Below are positions 1-6,883 of a stretch of 13,648 nucleotides of DNA, piece after piece. The stretch comes from Nitrososphaerota archaeon (GTDB taxonomy: Archaea; Thermoproteota; Nitrososphaeria; Nitrososphaerales; Nitrosopumilaceae). Below the pieces are notes generated by a model. The model saw only the letters and a program-made list of their open reading frames with translations, was not told where the DNA came from and did no database searches. The stretch is from assembly GCA_016871975.1 (NCBI GenBank), contig VHBM01000029.1, positions 1 through 13,648 of the forward strand, given 5' to 3'. Within the stretch, counting starts at the first letter, position 1. Each line of letters opens with the position of its first letter. Both the position numbers and the translations under genes were made by a program.

Positions 1-219
1 CCACTAGCATCACTAATGGATGAGGCAACTAAAATGGCAAAAGCAATTGTAGAAAACTCTGCAATCGGTGTGCAAATGTCAAAGACTGCAATAAACAAGG
101 GACGCAACGCAGACTTGGATACTGGTCTTGGAGTTGAGCTTTTGGCATGGAGAAACTGTTTTACTCATCCTGACAGAGAACAACGCATGACTGCGTTTGT
201 AAACAAATCAAAAAAGTAA
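1..219 (+). CDS. Enoyl-CoA hydratase/isomerase family protein, C-terminal fragment
   Basis: The gene enters from the left edge in frame 1, and only its last 72 residues are visible (starting [16 protein letters not shown]). The pattern of an 'A...[23 protein letters not shown]' type helix, a long acidic linker and a closing 'D..E.MTAFVNK' segment is typical of the C-terminal trimerisation region of the crotonase superfamily, which hydrates enoyl-CoA thioesters in the cytoplasm. The catalytic glutamates lie upstream and cannot be checked. In ammonia-oxidising archaea one such enzyme serves the 3-hydroxypropionate/4-hydroxybutyrate carbon-fixation cycle as crotonyl-CoA hydratase / 3-hydroxypropionyl-CoA dehydratase. 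That role is an inference from lineage. The family call is fairly firm, the specific substrate is not. Confidence 0.8.
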   Translation, partial: PLASLMDEATKMAKAIVENSAIGVQMSKTAINKGRNADLDTGLGVELLAWRNCFTHPDREQRMTAFVNKSKK

Positions 220-230
220 GCTAGTCCTAA

Positions 231-247
231 TTTTCTTCTTGTTTTAT
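231..247 (+). terminator. T-rich tract after the hydratase gene, candidate archaeal terminator
   Basis: A pyrimidine/T-rich run (ttttcttcttgttttatt) begins 11 bases after the stop codon. There is no hairpin, which is normal for archaeal intrinsic termination on U-rich tracts. It lies between this gene and the separate promoter of the next one. Confidence 0.4.
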
Positions 248-276
248 TGAATTCCTACTATAGTCGGTATGAAAAG

Positions 277-286
277 CTTATTATAA
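277..286 (+). promoter_or_regulatory. TATA box for the HesB/IscA gene
   Basis: The sequence cttattataa is an A/T-rich TATA element. Its centre lies about 26 bases before the ATG at 309, the usual TATA-to-start-site distance in archaea. This predicts a transcript that begins at or next to that ATG, so a leaderless mRNA. The upstream in-frame ATG at 291 would then lie before the transcription start. Confidence 0.6.
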
Positions 287-308
287 TTAGATGCGACATT
301 TTTTTTGT

Positions 309-659
309 ATGGCAACTGAACAAACAGAAAAACTCGTTACTGTCACTCCAAAGGCAGCTGAGAAAATAAAAGAGTTCATGAAAGAAGAAGCAGAACATCC
401 AGAATACTTGAGAATTTATGTCCAAGGTGGTGGATGTTCAGGTCTGTCTTATGGAATGGGCTTTGAAACAAAACCTGAAGAGGACGATACCGTAATTGAG
501 GAAAGCGGAATAAAGTTGCTAATTGACAGTTATAGTCAAGATCACCTAAAAGGTGCAAACGTTGACTATATCGAAAGCCTCATGGGTTCTGGATTTAAAA
601 TAAACAATCCAAACGTTACAAAGAGCTGCTCATGTGGTCACTCATTTAGCACAGAATAA
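309..659 (+). CDS. A-type iron-sulfur carrier / cluster insertion protein (HesB/IscA family)
   Basis: This 116-residue protein is the usual size for an A-type carrier, which receives Fe-S clusters and hands them to apo-enzymes in the cytoplasm. The three family cysteines are present: Cys43 in GGGCSGLSYG, and Cys107 and Cys109 in the C-terminal SCSCGHSF. The preceding 'ESLMGSGFKINNPN' segment also matches the family. I start it at the ATG at 309 (MATEQTEKL) rather than the in-frame ATG at 291. The TATA box fits a leaderless start at 309, and the extra MRHFFC is unlike the family. It is monocistronic: a T-rich tract follows, and the next gene has its own promoter. Whether it corresponds to IscA, SufA or ErpA cannot be told from sequence alone. 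Confidence 0.9.
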   Translation: MATEQTEKLVTVTPKAAEKIKEFMKEEAEHPEYLRIYVQGGGCSGLSYGMGFETKPEEDDTVIEESGIKLLIDSYSQDHLKGANVDYIESLMGSGFKINNPNVTKSCSCGHSFSTE

Positions 660-668
660 ACTCTATAA

Positions 669-681
669 TTTTTCAATTTTT
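669..681 (+). terminator. T-rich tract after the HesB/IscA gene, candidate terminator
   Basis: tttttcaattttt lies 9 bases after the stop codon with no stable stem, consistent with archaeal U-tract termination. The rest of the gap up to 829 holds the dnaG promoter and a short palindrome but no other gene that I can support. Confidence 0.4.
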
Positions 682-780
682 AAAAAATTATCACTACTGG
701 ATAGTTTATTGAAATTTTATTGGATCTGACGGGAATTGATACTATGAGGCACAAATTTTTGCGATACGCACTTATAGCCA

Positions 781-790
781 ATATATAAAA
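781..790 (+). promoter_or_regulatory. TATA box for the dnaG-ribK unit
   Basis: atatataaaa is a near-ideal archaeal TATA box, preceded by a purine-poor 'gcca'. Its centre predicts transcription start near 811, giving a leader of about 19 bases. That leader contains ggatgatg at 814-821, partly complementary to the 16S rRNA tail, ahead of the ATG at 830. An 11-base palindrome (tgcgatacgca, 760-770) lies 11 bases upstream and could bind a regulator. Confidence 0.65.
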
Positions 791-829
791 AACAAGTTGA
801 TTGTTAATTAGAAGGATGATGATTATAGA

Positions 830-1969
830 ATGCCCGCAAGTGGAATTGTCAAATATCACGTTAAGCTATCCTTTGAAGTTGACGGCCTCGTCGAACGAGC
901 CGACATAATAGGAGCTATATTCGGTCAGACCGAAGGACTCTTGGGTCCTGAGATGAATCTGAATGAACTTCAGAGAGTCTCAAAGGTAGGTCGTATCGAA
1001 GTAACTACCAACTCAACTTCAAACACTACCGTAGGTGAGGCACTTATCCCAATGAGTACCGACATTGATACATGTGCATTAATTGCAGCGGCAATAGAAA
1101 GCATAGACAAGGTCGGACCATTTGACTGTAAATTCAAACTGCAGGCAATTGATGATGTACGTGCATCAAAAAAAGAAGACATTGTAAAACGTGCAAAAGA
1201 AATCAAACAGCAATGGTCTACAAAAACACTTAGCGAAGGCGACACAATGCTCAAAAGCGTTTATGAAACATCATCAAACAAGCTAACAACTTATGGAAAA
1301 GAAAAACTTCCTTGTGGTCCTGCAATATTTGATTCTCCATGGATAATTTTGGTTGAAGGACGTGCCGATGTAATTAACCTGTTACGCGCAGGATATGATA
1401 ATGCAATTGCAATAGAAGGAGCAAAAATCGACGAGTCAATAAAAGAGTTGTGTGATTCAAAAAAAGTTGTTGCGTTTTTGGATGGCGACAGAGCAGGCGG
1501 ATTTATTCTTAAAGAGTTGAAATCACTTGTACACATTGATGTGATTCATCGCGCATATGAGGGACTCGAAGTAGAAGAGCTCACACCCCAACAGATTGAT
1601 GATATTTTAAAAAGTACAGCAGAAGAGATGAAAAAAGAATCTGTAAAGCCAACACTACATGATCCTGATGACAAGCCACTTGCAGACATGGCAACCAAGG
1701 TCTATCCACAACTAAACGAGACACTAGAGGCTGTTGCACTAGACGATCAGGAAAAAGAAATATTCAAAGTTCCAATTAGTGAGCTTGTCACAAAACTTTC
1801 CGCACAGTCTGGAATAAAATATCTGGTACTTGATGGCATCATAACACAAAGATTGATTGATAGTGCAAAGCAGGCAGGAATCGTATATGTCATTGGCCAC
1901 CGCGTTGCAAAACTTACAAACGCAGACGGCGTAAAATTAAAAACATTTACAGAGCTTGGCGTCGCCTAG
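830..1969 (+). CDS. dnaG: Archaeal DnaG-type primase (Toprim domain)
   Basis: This 379-residue protein has the archaeal DnaG architecture: a conserved N-terminal region (about 1-165), a central Toprim domain (about 170-245), and a C-terminal region. The Toprim catalytic signatures are present, with the glutamate in LVEGRADV (Glu176) and the metal-binding DGD in VVAFLDGDRAGG (218-220). Archaeal DnaG can make RNA primers in vitro, and it is also a stable RNA-binding subunit of the archaeal exosome. Which role dominates here cannot be read from sequence. The length is typical for the family, which lacks the bacterial zinc-binding N-terminus. The start is supported by a TATA box and a short leader. 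The stop is 5 bases before the riboflavin kinase ATG, so the two are probably co-transcribed. Confidence 0.95.
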   Translation: MPASGIVKYHVKLSFEVDGLVERADIIGAIFGQTEGLLGPEMNLNELQRVSKVGRIEVTTNSTSNTTVGEALIPMSTDIDTCALIAAAIESIDKVGPFDCKFKLQAIDDVRASKKEDIVKRAKEIKQQWSTKTLSEGDTMLKSVYETSSNKLTTYGKEKLPCGPAIFDSPWIILVEGRADVINLLRAGYDNAIAIEGAKIDESIKELCDSKKVVAFLDGDRAGGFILKELKSLVHIDVIHRAYEGLEVEELTPQQIDDILKSTAEEMKKESVKPTLHDPDDKPLADMATKVYPQLNETLEAVALDDQEKEIFKVPISELVTKLSAQSGIKYLVLDGIITQRLIDSAKQAGIVYVIGHRVAKLTNADGVKLKTFTELGVA

Positions 1970-1974
1970 ATTTA

Positions 1975-2658
1975 ATGTCTGATCTTAAAATCCAACACCT
2001 CCTCACTCTTACTCAGCTATTAAGCAAAGGCGCAAAGCACAACTTTGTCCCAATAACAACATCATCGCTTGGAAAAAGCATAAACCGGTCCCAGCAGGCT
2101 GCATCAAAACATCTTTTGGAGCTAGAGCAAGACGGATTCATAGAAAGAGTCACTAGCGGAAAAAATGTCTCAGTCAAAATTACACAAAAAGGCTATTCTG
2201 AAATGGTAAAGTTATCATCAGTTCTGCGAACAAGCCTTGAATCCGCACCATCCTATGTTGAGCTAAAAGGGACTCTAGTCTCTGGCATGGGCGAAGGCGC
2301 TTACTATATGTCACTTAAAGGATATACAAAGCAGTTCAAAGAAAAGATAGGTTACATTCCATTTCCTGGAACTCTAAATGTAAAGCTTGCAAAAAAAGAA
2401 CACATTGAGACTGTAGCGCAATTTTATAATCGTGATTGTATTTTGATTAACGGATTTTCTGATGAAAAAAGGACATATGGGTGGGTAAAGTGCTTTAATG
2501 CAAAACTAAATAACTTGATTGATTGTGAGCTGATAATTTTAGAGAGAACACATCATGACAACTCTGTAATTGAGCTCATCTCAAAAATCAATATCCGAAA
2601 AACTGCAAAGCTAAAGGACGGCTCTACCCTTACAATAAAAATTCCAATAAAATCTTAG
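1975..2658 (+). CDS. ribK: HTH-domain CTP-dependent riboflavin kinase (RbkR-type)
   Basis: This 227-residue protein combines a winged-helix DNA-binding domain (about 1-85) with an archaeal riboflavin kinase domain (about 95-227). The recognition-helix region is around SLGKSINRSQQAASKHLLEL and the wing around residues 55-72. The kinase part shows the family signatures SGMGEGAYYMS (103-113), PFPGTLNV (129-136) and ERTHH (190-194), and uses CTP rather than ATP to make FMN from riboflavin. Proteins of this two-domain type have been described as RbkR, which both makes FMN and regulates riboflavin genes. It follows dnaG by 5 bases and overlaps the oppositely oriented FAD synthase gene by 4 bases at its 3' end. 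The enzymatic call is firm. DNA-binding activity follows from the family and is not shown here. Confidence 0.92.
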   Translation: MSDLKIQHLLTLTQLLSKGAKHNFVPITTSSLGKSINRSQQAASKHLLELEQDGFIERVTSGKNVSVKITQKGYSEMVKLSSVLRTSLESAPSYVELKGTLVSGMGEGAYYMSLKGYTKQFKEKIGYIPFPGTLNVKLAKKEHIETVAQFYNRDCILINGFSDEKRTYGWVKCFNAKLNNLIDCELIILERTHHDNSVIELISKINIRKTAKLKDGSTLTIKIPIKS

Positions 2659-3272
2659 ATTCCGTGAATGGACTCGCCATACTCTTTTTCTATCTTTGAG
2701 CTTGAAAACTCGGGGATAGGAGATTGCAATCTAGCTACTTTTACATCTAGATTTAGCTTTCTGCAACCATCGATAATGAATTTTTCTTGGTGTACTTGGT
2801 CATAGCCTAGCGCAATAATTTCTGGCCTTACTAGGTCAACTGTCTTGAAAATATCTTCTTCGTTTCCAATCACACAAAGATCAACCATTAGTAAAGAATC
2901 TACAAGCTCACGTCTTAGCTTTTGATTATGTAGTGGTATGCGCTTTTTCATTTTCTGTGCAGTTTTGTCTGTTGCAACTACAACAATTAGAATATCGCCT
3001 AATGCTTTCGCAGAATTTAGTGTATGGATATGTCCTGGGTGAATTATATCAAATACTCCGCCAGCTAGAACTACTTTAAGTGATGTACGGCCAAACTCTG
3101 TCAGAGATTTTTTGTTTTCTTTGGCAAGACCAGTTTTTATCATCTCATTTATTCTTGCATTGATAACATCGTCTGATATTAGGTGTTTTTTCTTTACAAT
3201 CTCAACTACATTGCCATCTGATAAAGAAGCAACATACATTGCAGCTAGAATTGCTTTGTTTAGAGGATCCAA
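2655..3272 (-). CDS. ribL: FAD synthase-type cytidylyltransferase with N-terminal HTH-like extension
   Basis: Residues about 66-205 form a nucleotidyltransferase of the RibL/TagD class: GGVFDIIHPGHI carries the HxGH motif (78-81), ALGYDQV lies at 154-160 and SSKI at 191-194. Archaeal RibL adenylates FMN to FAD. Its tail-to-tail overlap with the riboflavin kinase gene supports that role over other cytidylyltransferases. About 65 extra N-terminal residues look like a small winged helix: helices around 3-15, 22-30 and 35-50, then a KKSLTEFGRTSL wing. Typical RibL has only about 150 residues. The start is TTG at 3272, with an A-rich TATA-like stretch (3295-3306) at roughly leaderless distance. 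An ATG at 3239 (residue 12) is the alternative, but it would cut into the first helix. Confidence 0.78.
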   Translation of the reverse strand: MDPLNKAILAAMYVASLSDGNVVEIVKKKHLISDDVINARINEMIKTGLAKENKKSLTEFGRTSLKVVLAGGVFDIIHPGHIHTLNSAKALGDILIVVVATDKTAQKMKKRIPLHNQKLRRELVDSLLMVDLCVIGNEEDIFKTVDLVRPEIIALGYDQVHQEKFIIDGCRKLNLDVKVARLQSPIPEFSSSKIEKEYGESIHGI

Positions 3273-3361
3273 TCGTATTTTTCAGCCCTTTTTTCTCTTT
3301 TTTAATTCATCGATTGCCTGCTAAAAATGCAAGCCCTGTGAATAGCTACACCCAAAAATCG

Positions 3362-3367
3362 TATAAA
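3362..3367 (+). promoter_or_regulatory. TATA box for the small coiled-coil protein gene
   Basis: tataaa, centred about 26 bases before the ATG at 3391, predicts a leaderless transcript starting at that codon. An upstream in-frame ATG at 3373 lies only 6 bases after the box, so it would not be in the mRNA. Confidence 0.6.
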
Positions 3368-3390
3368 GGATCATGTCATTATACTATGCC

Positions 3391-3660
3391 ATGGGCATAA
3401 AAAGGGCCTTGGACATTTTAGAGCCTTTTGAGCGAGACCTAGAAAGAGAAATTGATGAGCTACGCCACAAATCAAACCAGTTTGAGATAAAAGATGACGA
3501 TCCCAGATATGCAATTGAAACAAAAGAGTTTGAACAGAAATACCTGCAAGAAATTGAACACCAGGCCGAAGTTTTAAAAAATGCAATACGTGAACTCAAG
3601 TCTAGCACTACACAAAAAAGACCACATAAAAGAAAAAGTCCGTTGACGCTTGGATACTAA
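3391..3660 (+). CDS. Small charged coiled-coil protein of unknown function
   Basis: This 89-residue protein (MGIKRALDILEPFERDLERE at the start) matches no family I can name. It is rich in Glu, Lys and Asp with heptad-like Leu/Ile spacing, mainly in residues 8-30 and 48-68, so one or two coiled-coil helices are likely. It closes with a basic tail (QKRPHKRKSPLTLGY) that could touch nucleic acid. There is no signal peptide, membrane segment or cysteine. I chose ATG 3391 over the in-frame ATG at 3373 because the TATA box lies about 26 bases before 3391. The reading frame is credible because of this promoter fit and because it fills the gap between two minus-strand blocks. The function is unknown. 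Confidence 0.7.
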   Translation: MGIKRALDILEPFERDLEREIDELRHKSNQFEIKDDDPRYAIETKEFEQKYLQEIEHQAEVLKNAIRELKSSTTQKRPHKRKSPLTLGY

Positions 3661-3661
3661 A

Positions 3662-3808
3662 TTAGCTATTTTCTAATATCTCAGAAATTCTAGATAGAAT
3701 CTCCTCAAGTTGTTTTTTTGCAATATTTTTCGATTCAAAATTTTTGTATTTGGCAATTTTGTCTTTAATTGAATTTATTTTTTCGAGATTTCTATTATTC
3801 TCGTTCAC
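3662..3808 (-). CDS. Possible 48-residue coiled-coil protein, hypothetical
   Basis: An open frame starting with GTG at 3808 encodes VNENNRNLEKINSIKDKIAK and then a Lys/Glu/Ile-rich helix ending EILENS. It lies downstream of dph5 on the same strand, 55 bases after its stop. Its own stop is 1 base from the stop of the convergent gene on the + strand. The heptad-like pattern and exact fit to the gap favour a real gene. Against it, there is no ATG and no clear ribosome-binding site. The nearby TATA-like element (3819-3826) is only about 14 bases before the GTG, too close for a normal start. The composition resembles short coiled coils in general, and I cannot assign a family. Confidence 0.4.
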   Translation of the reverse strand: MNENNRNLEKINSIKDKIAKYKNFESKNIAKKQLEEILSRISEILENS

Positions 3809-3863
3809 TTGTTTTTCTCTTTATATGTGGGATTGCTTTTTTTACTGATTGTCGATTAATCCA

Positions 3864-4901
3864 TTATACTTTAGGCTCAAAGCCTTTTGCCATTCTTAAT
3901 GCATCAACTAGACCATCTGCATATCCTATGCTCAATACAGCAAGCTCGTCTTTTCCTTGCTCATGAAACTTTTTTGCATCTTCGATGTATAGCTCTGCAT
4001 TTTCTAGTACTATCTTAAACTCTTTTGAATCCTTGTAGTATGGGATTATCTCCTCTAGTGCTTTTCTCACCATTGGAATGTATTTTTCCATCATCTGATC
4101 AGAGGTTTTCTTTATCTGAGAAGAGTTGTCAGATGGCTCATCAACACATTTTGCAAGAACCTTTAATGCATCAGACTCGGTAAAATGAAGACTGCCTGGT
4201 ATGATAATGGTATGAGGTGGCTTTCCAAAATCCATCTTCATAATGCTAGATATTTTGCCAGCAGTAATTTTCTGATCCTTTAAGCCAATCCTTGAGGCAA
4301 CTATGGCAAAAATATTCTCAGATAGTACATTGCGTGTTTGCTCTTTTTCAGTTGCTAGCAGGTTTGATAACGCATCTTTTGGGTCAAGAAAAAAGTCTGC
4401 ATCTTGGTTGTATTCCAAAAGCAGTATGGTATGATCCCCTGACAAGAGATTTCCGTAAATTGCATAGTATGAACTAGTGCCTGTCTTTACTTCCTTCATT
4501 ATAGTAACTACTTTGCCAATCTTGTAGTAGTGTAGACCACATTCTCCAACTAGTGAAGTAACGATAGATGATGCATGTATGGTATTTGTCTTGATTTTTT
4601 CTGCAATTGCACGTGTTCTAAGCTCGATGTGAGTTGTTGCAATGTATGGGTCTCCATATGAGAGCAAGACTATGTTTTTCTTTTTTGCACTGTCTAGTAT
4701 TTCTTGGCCGTCTTCTACCTGCCAGCGCTTTACTGCCTTGAGCCTACCTTTAGCTAGTTTTTTGAGCTTGGCAATATCTGATTTTGAAATAATGCTTGTA
4801 AACTGTTCAAGGTAAACAATATCTGCTTTTTTTAGAATGTTTTGTGCATCAACTGAAATAGAATCAAGTCCTGAGATTCCAAGACCCACAAACCACAACA
4901 T
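3864..4901 (-). CDS. dph5: Diphthine synthase (Dph5) with C-terminal DUF357-like domain
   Basis: The first ~255 residues are an SAM-dependent methyltransferase of the Dph5 type. It begins MLWFVGLGISGLDSISVDAQ, has LLSYGDPYIATTHIEL around 79-94, and ends with GKPPHTIIIPGSLHFTESDAL (226-246), all typical of the family. Dph5 methylates the modified histidine of elongation factor 2 on the way to diphthamide. The protein is 345 residues against about 260 for ordinary Dph5. The extra part (about 272-341) is all-helical and resembles DUF357, a small archaeal family: LENAELYIEDAKKF is followed by an AVLSIGYADGLVDAL helix. The ATG abuts the lysK stop with no spacer, so it is probably expressed from the lysine operon although its function is translational. 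Confidence 0.9.
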   Translation of the reverse strand: MLWFVGLGISGLDSISVDAQNILKKADIVYLEQFTSIISKSDIAKLKKLAKGRLKAVKRWQVEDGQEILDSAKKKNIVLLSYGDPYIATTHIELRTRAIAEKIKTNTIHASSIVTSLVGECGLHYYKIGKVVTIMKEVKTGTSSYYAIYGNLLSGDHTILLLEYNQDADFFLDPKDALSNLLATEKEQTRNVLSENIFAIVASRIGLKDQKITAGKISSIMKMDFGKPPHTIIIPGSLHFTESDALKVLAKCVDEPSDNSSQIKKTSDQMMEKYIPMVRKALEEIIPYYKDSKEFKIVLENAELYIEDAKKFHEQGKDELAVLSIGYADGLVDALRMAKGFEPKV

Positions 4902-6029
4902 TTACTTCTTTTTTTTGTCGTGCAGTCTTTTTAAATGCTGTAATGTGTGTTTTAGAACCTCAATTGAGCGCAGATATTCATCAATTGATACTTTTTCATC
5001 AATTGTATGAGACGAGTGAGGATCCCCTGGGCCATATGTCACAACAGGTACCTTCAATTGAGTACCAATTATGTTCATGTCGCCAGTTCCAGTTTTTCGG
5101 ATTAGTGTTGGCCTTGTGTGCTCTACATCCATTACTCCTAGTGTAAATGCACGAACTAGTGGCGAGTTGTGAGGTGCCTCAAATGGTTCTGTCTCATCTA
5201 AGATTGAGTAAAACGCTTCTACCTGCCGTTTCTTTGATACTTCTTGTACAGAGTTTGCAATTTTTTCTTCAACCATCTTGCAGTTCATGTCAACTGGAAT
5301 TCTAATATCCATTATTGCATCGCACTGTTGTGGAATTATGTTATGACTTGTACCACCTTTTATCTCTGTGAGTGCAACGGTAAGCATCATTCCTTTGTTT
5401 TTCTTGTCCTGTCCTTCTTCTAGCACCTTTCTTAGGTCTCGTGTAAAAATTAGCGATTCCTCAATTGCGTTTTTTGAAAGCCATGGAGCACTTGCATGTG
5501 CACTGTTTCCAACATCAACCTTTAGATTTATTGCGATTCGTCCCTTGTATGCAATGGTTACCTGCTTGAGACCACTTGGCTCGCCAAATATTGCATAATC
5601 AATATCTAGTTTTTTTGTTACAAGATTTTTTACTCCGATTGCATTTCCTTCTTCGTCTACTGCTCCAACAAACATTATGGTGCCATTGTTGTTTTGAATT
5701 GTAGCTGCCGCAAACAACATTGCCATCAGCGGTGCTTTAGCATCAGATGCGCCGCGACCATAGAGATAATTGCCCTCCTTTCTTACCTTGATTTTTCCAG
5801 GTACCGTGTCCATGTGACCGCACAAAAGAACTTTAGGTGAGCCTGAGCCTTTCATTGCAATGATATTTCCTACCTCGTCTGTGTGTATGTCCTCAAATCC
5901 AAGATCATCGCACTTGTCTGCAAGAAAATCAGCCATCGGCTTTTCTGAAAGTGATGGAGTGTAAAGCCTCAGAGCTTTTTCAAGCATCTTGACTGAGAAG
6001 CGAGGTGTAATTGTAAATACAGAGTCCAT
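4902..6029 (-). CDS. lysK: [LysW]-lysine / [LysW]-ornithine hydrolase
   Basis: This 375-residue M20-family metallohydrolase releases lysine (and probably ornithine) from the carrier protein LysW, the last step of the carrier-bound pathway. Metal-site motifs are in order: GHMDTVPG with His72, GRGASDAKA with Asp96, VDEEGN with Glu126-Glu127, FGEPSG with Glu150, and a C-terminal HTIDE with His341. The 'GDMNIIG' and 'TYGPGD' segments are typical of the ArgE/DapE/LysK group. The gene starts 2 bases after lysX and ends directly against dph5. It is the only lysK-type gene in view while there are two ligase-carrier pairs, so it probably serves both lysine and arginine routes. That dual role is an inference from known Sulfolobus LysK. 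An in-frame ATG at residue 15 is a possible alternative start. Confidence 0.9.
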   Translation of the reverse strand: MDSVFTITPRFSVKMLEKALRLYTPSLSEKPMADFLADKCDDLGFEDIHTDEVGNIIAMKGSGSPKVLLCGHMDTVPGKIKVRKEGNYLYGRGASDAKAPLMAMLFAAATIQNNNGTIMFVGAVDEEGNAIGVKNLVTKKLDIDYAIFGEPSGLKQVTIAYKGRIAINLKVDVGNSAHASAPWLSKNAIEESLIFTRDLRKVLEEGQDKKNKGMMLTVALTEIKGGTSHNIIPQQCDAIMDIRIPVDMNCKMVEEKIANSVQEVSKKRQVEAFYSILDETEPFEAPHNSPLVRAFTLGVMDVEHTRPTLIRKTGTGDMNIIGTQLKVPVVTYGPGDPHSSHTIDEKVSIDEYLRSIEVLKHTLQHLKRLHDKKKK

Positions 6030-6031
6030 TT

Positions 6032-6883
6032 CTATTTTCTAGACTCTAGTGCATAGTCTATGATAAGTGATGGAATGTCTACACCACAGACTCTGACTGT
6101 GTTTTTGTATTCTGTGGTATTGTTTACTTCATGAACTACTAGTCCTTTTTCTTTACTTTCCATCAAATCTACTCCTACTATTTGTCCTTGGACTGCATTT
6201 TTTGCCTTGATACATATATCTTCCATTTCCTTTGTTGGTTTGCATGGTTCTGCTCTTCCGCCTAGTGCCATGTTAGTTTTCCATGAATCATCTGCAGAAT
6301 ATCGGTAAATTGCAGCTACGATCTTATCACCTACCATGATTGCCCTAATGTCGCGTGGAGGCCTGTTTACAAACTCCTCTAAGTAATGTACCTGGTATAT
6401 CGGATACATCCTTTCCCTGCTTTCAATGATTCCTTCAGCAGAGTCCTTGTCGTTTAGTTTTGAGATCATTCTGCCCCAGCTGCCAACTGTTGGCTTGATT
6501 ACCTTTGGATAGCCTGTTTTCTCAAGTGATTCTAAAGCAGATTCTTTTGAAAATGCAACAGTAGCATATGGTGTTGGCACTCCTTGTTTTTTTAGCAGCA
6601 TATGTGTGAATAGCTTGTTTCCTGCATAGACTCCAGTATAAAGTGGGTTTATCACATTTACTCCCATTCCTTCAAGTGCTGCAGTAGAGTGGACATTTCT
6701 GTAATAGCTTACACAGCGTTGCAGTACAACACCAAAGCCATCATTTTTTTTATCAAGATCTAAGAATAGCTTTTTGCAATCAAGCATCTGTAAATTGATG
6801 TTCTTTTTTTTGCCAGCTTCTAGTAAGGCTTTTTCTTCCCAGCGGATGGTGTCAAAAAGAACTGTAATGTCAGGACTGTTCAC
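6032..6883 (-). CDS. lysX: LysW alpha-aminoadipate ligase (LysX), ATP-grasp
   Basis: This 283-residue RimK-like ATP-grasp enzyme matches LysX, which joins the amino group of its substrate to the terminal Glu side chain of LysW using ATP. Visible motifs are VLQRCVSYYRNVH (53-65), the ATP-binding loop PTVGSWGRM (131-139), RDIRAIMVGD (177-186), Asp239, and the metal-binding EVNNTTEYKN (252-261). It starts with GTG at 6883. That start overlaps the lysW copy 1 stop in a GTGA arrangement, so ligase and carrier are probably translationally coupled. I assign it to alpha-aminoadipate, hence lysine, because homocitrate synthase lies directly upstream in the operon. Specificity is not proven from sequence. 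The second ligase (11826-12680) differs near the substrate end: NTVEFKG there, NTTEYKN here. Confidence 0.85.
   Translation of the reverse strand: MNSPDITVLFDTIRWEEKALLEAGKKKNINLQMLDCKKLFLDLDKKNDGFGVVLQRCVSYYRNVHSTAALEGMGVNVINPLYTGVYAGNKLFTHMLLKKQGVPTPYATVAFSKESALESLEKTGYPKVIKPTVGSWGRMISKLNDKDSAEGIIESRERMYPIYQVHYLEEFVNRPPRDIRAIMVGDKIVAAIYRYSADDSWKTNMALGGRAEPCKPTKEMEDICIKAKNAVQGQIVGVDLMESKEKGLVVHEVNNTTEYKNTVRVCGVDIPSLIIDYALESRK

Noticed and set aside
744..788. 14-codon ORF (MRHKFLRYALIANI) before dnaG
   Set aside because: It ends inside the TATA box, has no promoter or ribosome-binding site of its own, and looks like chance.
811..870. ATGATGA in the dnaG leader as box C of a C/D guide RNA
   Set aside because: No box D (CTGA) at the right distance, and no C'/D' pair. 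It is better explained as a weak Shine-Dalgarno region.
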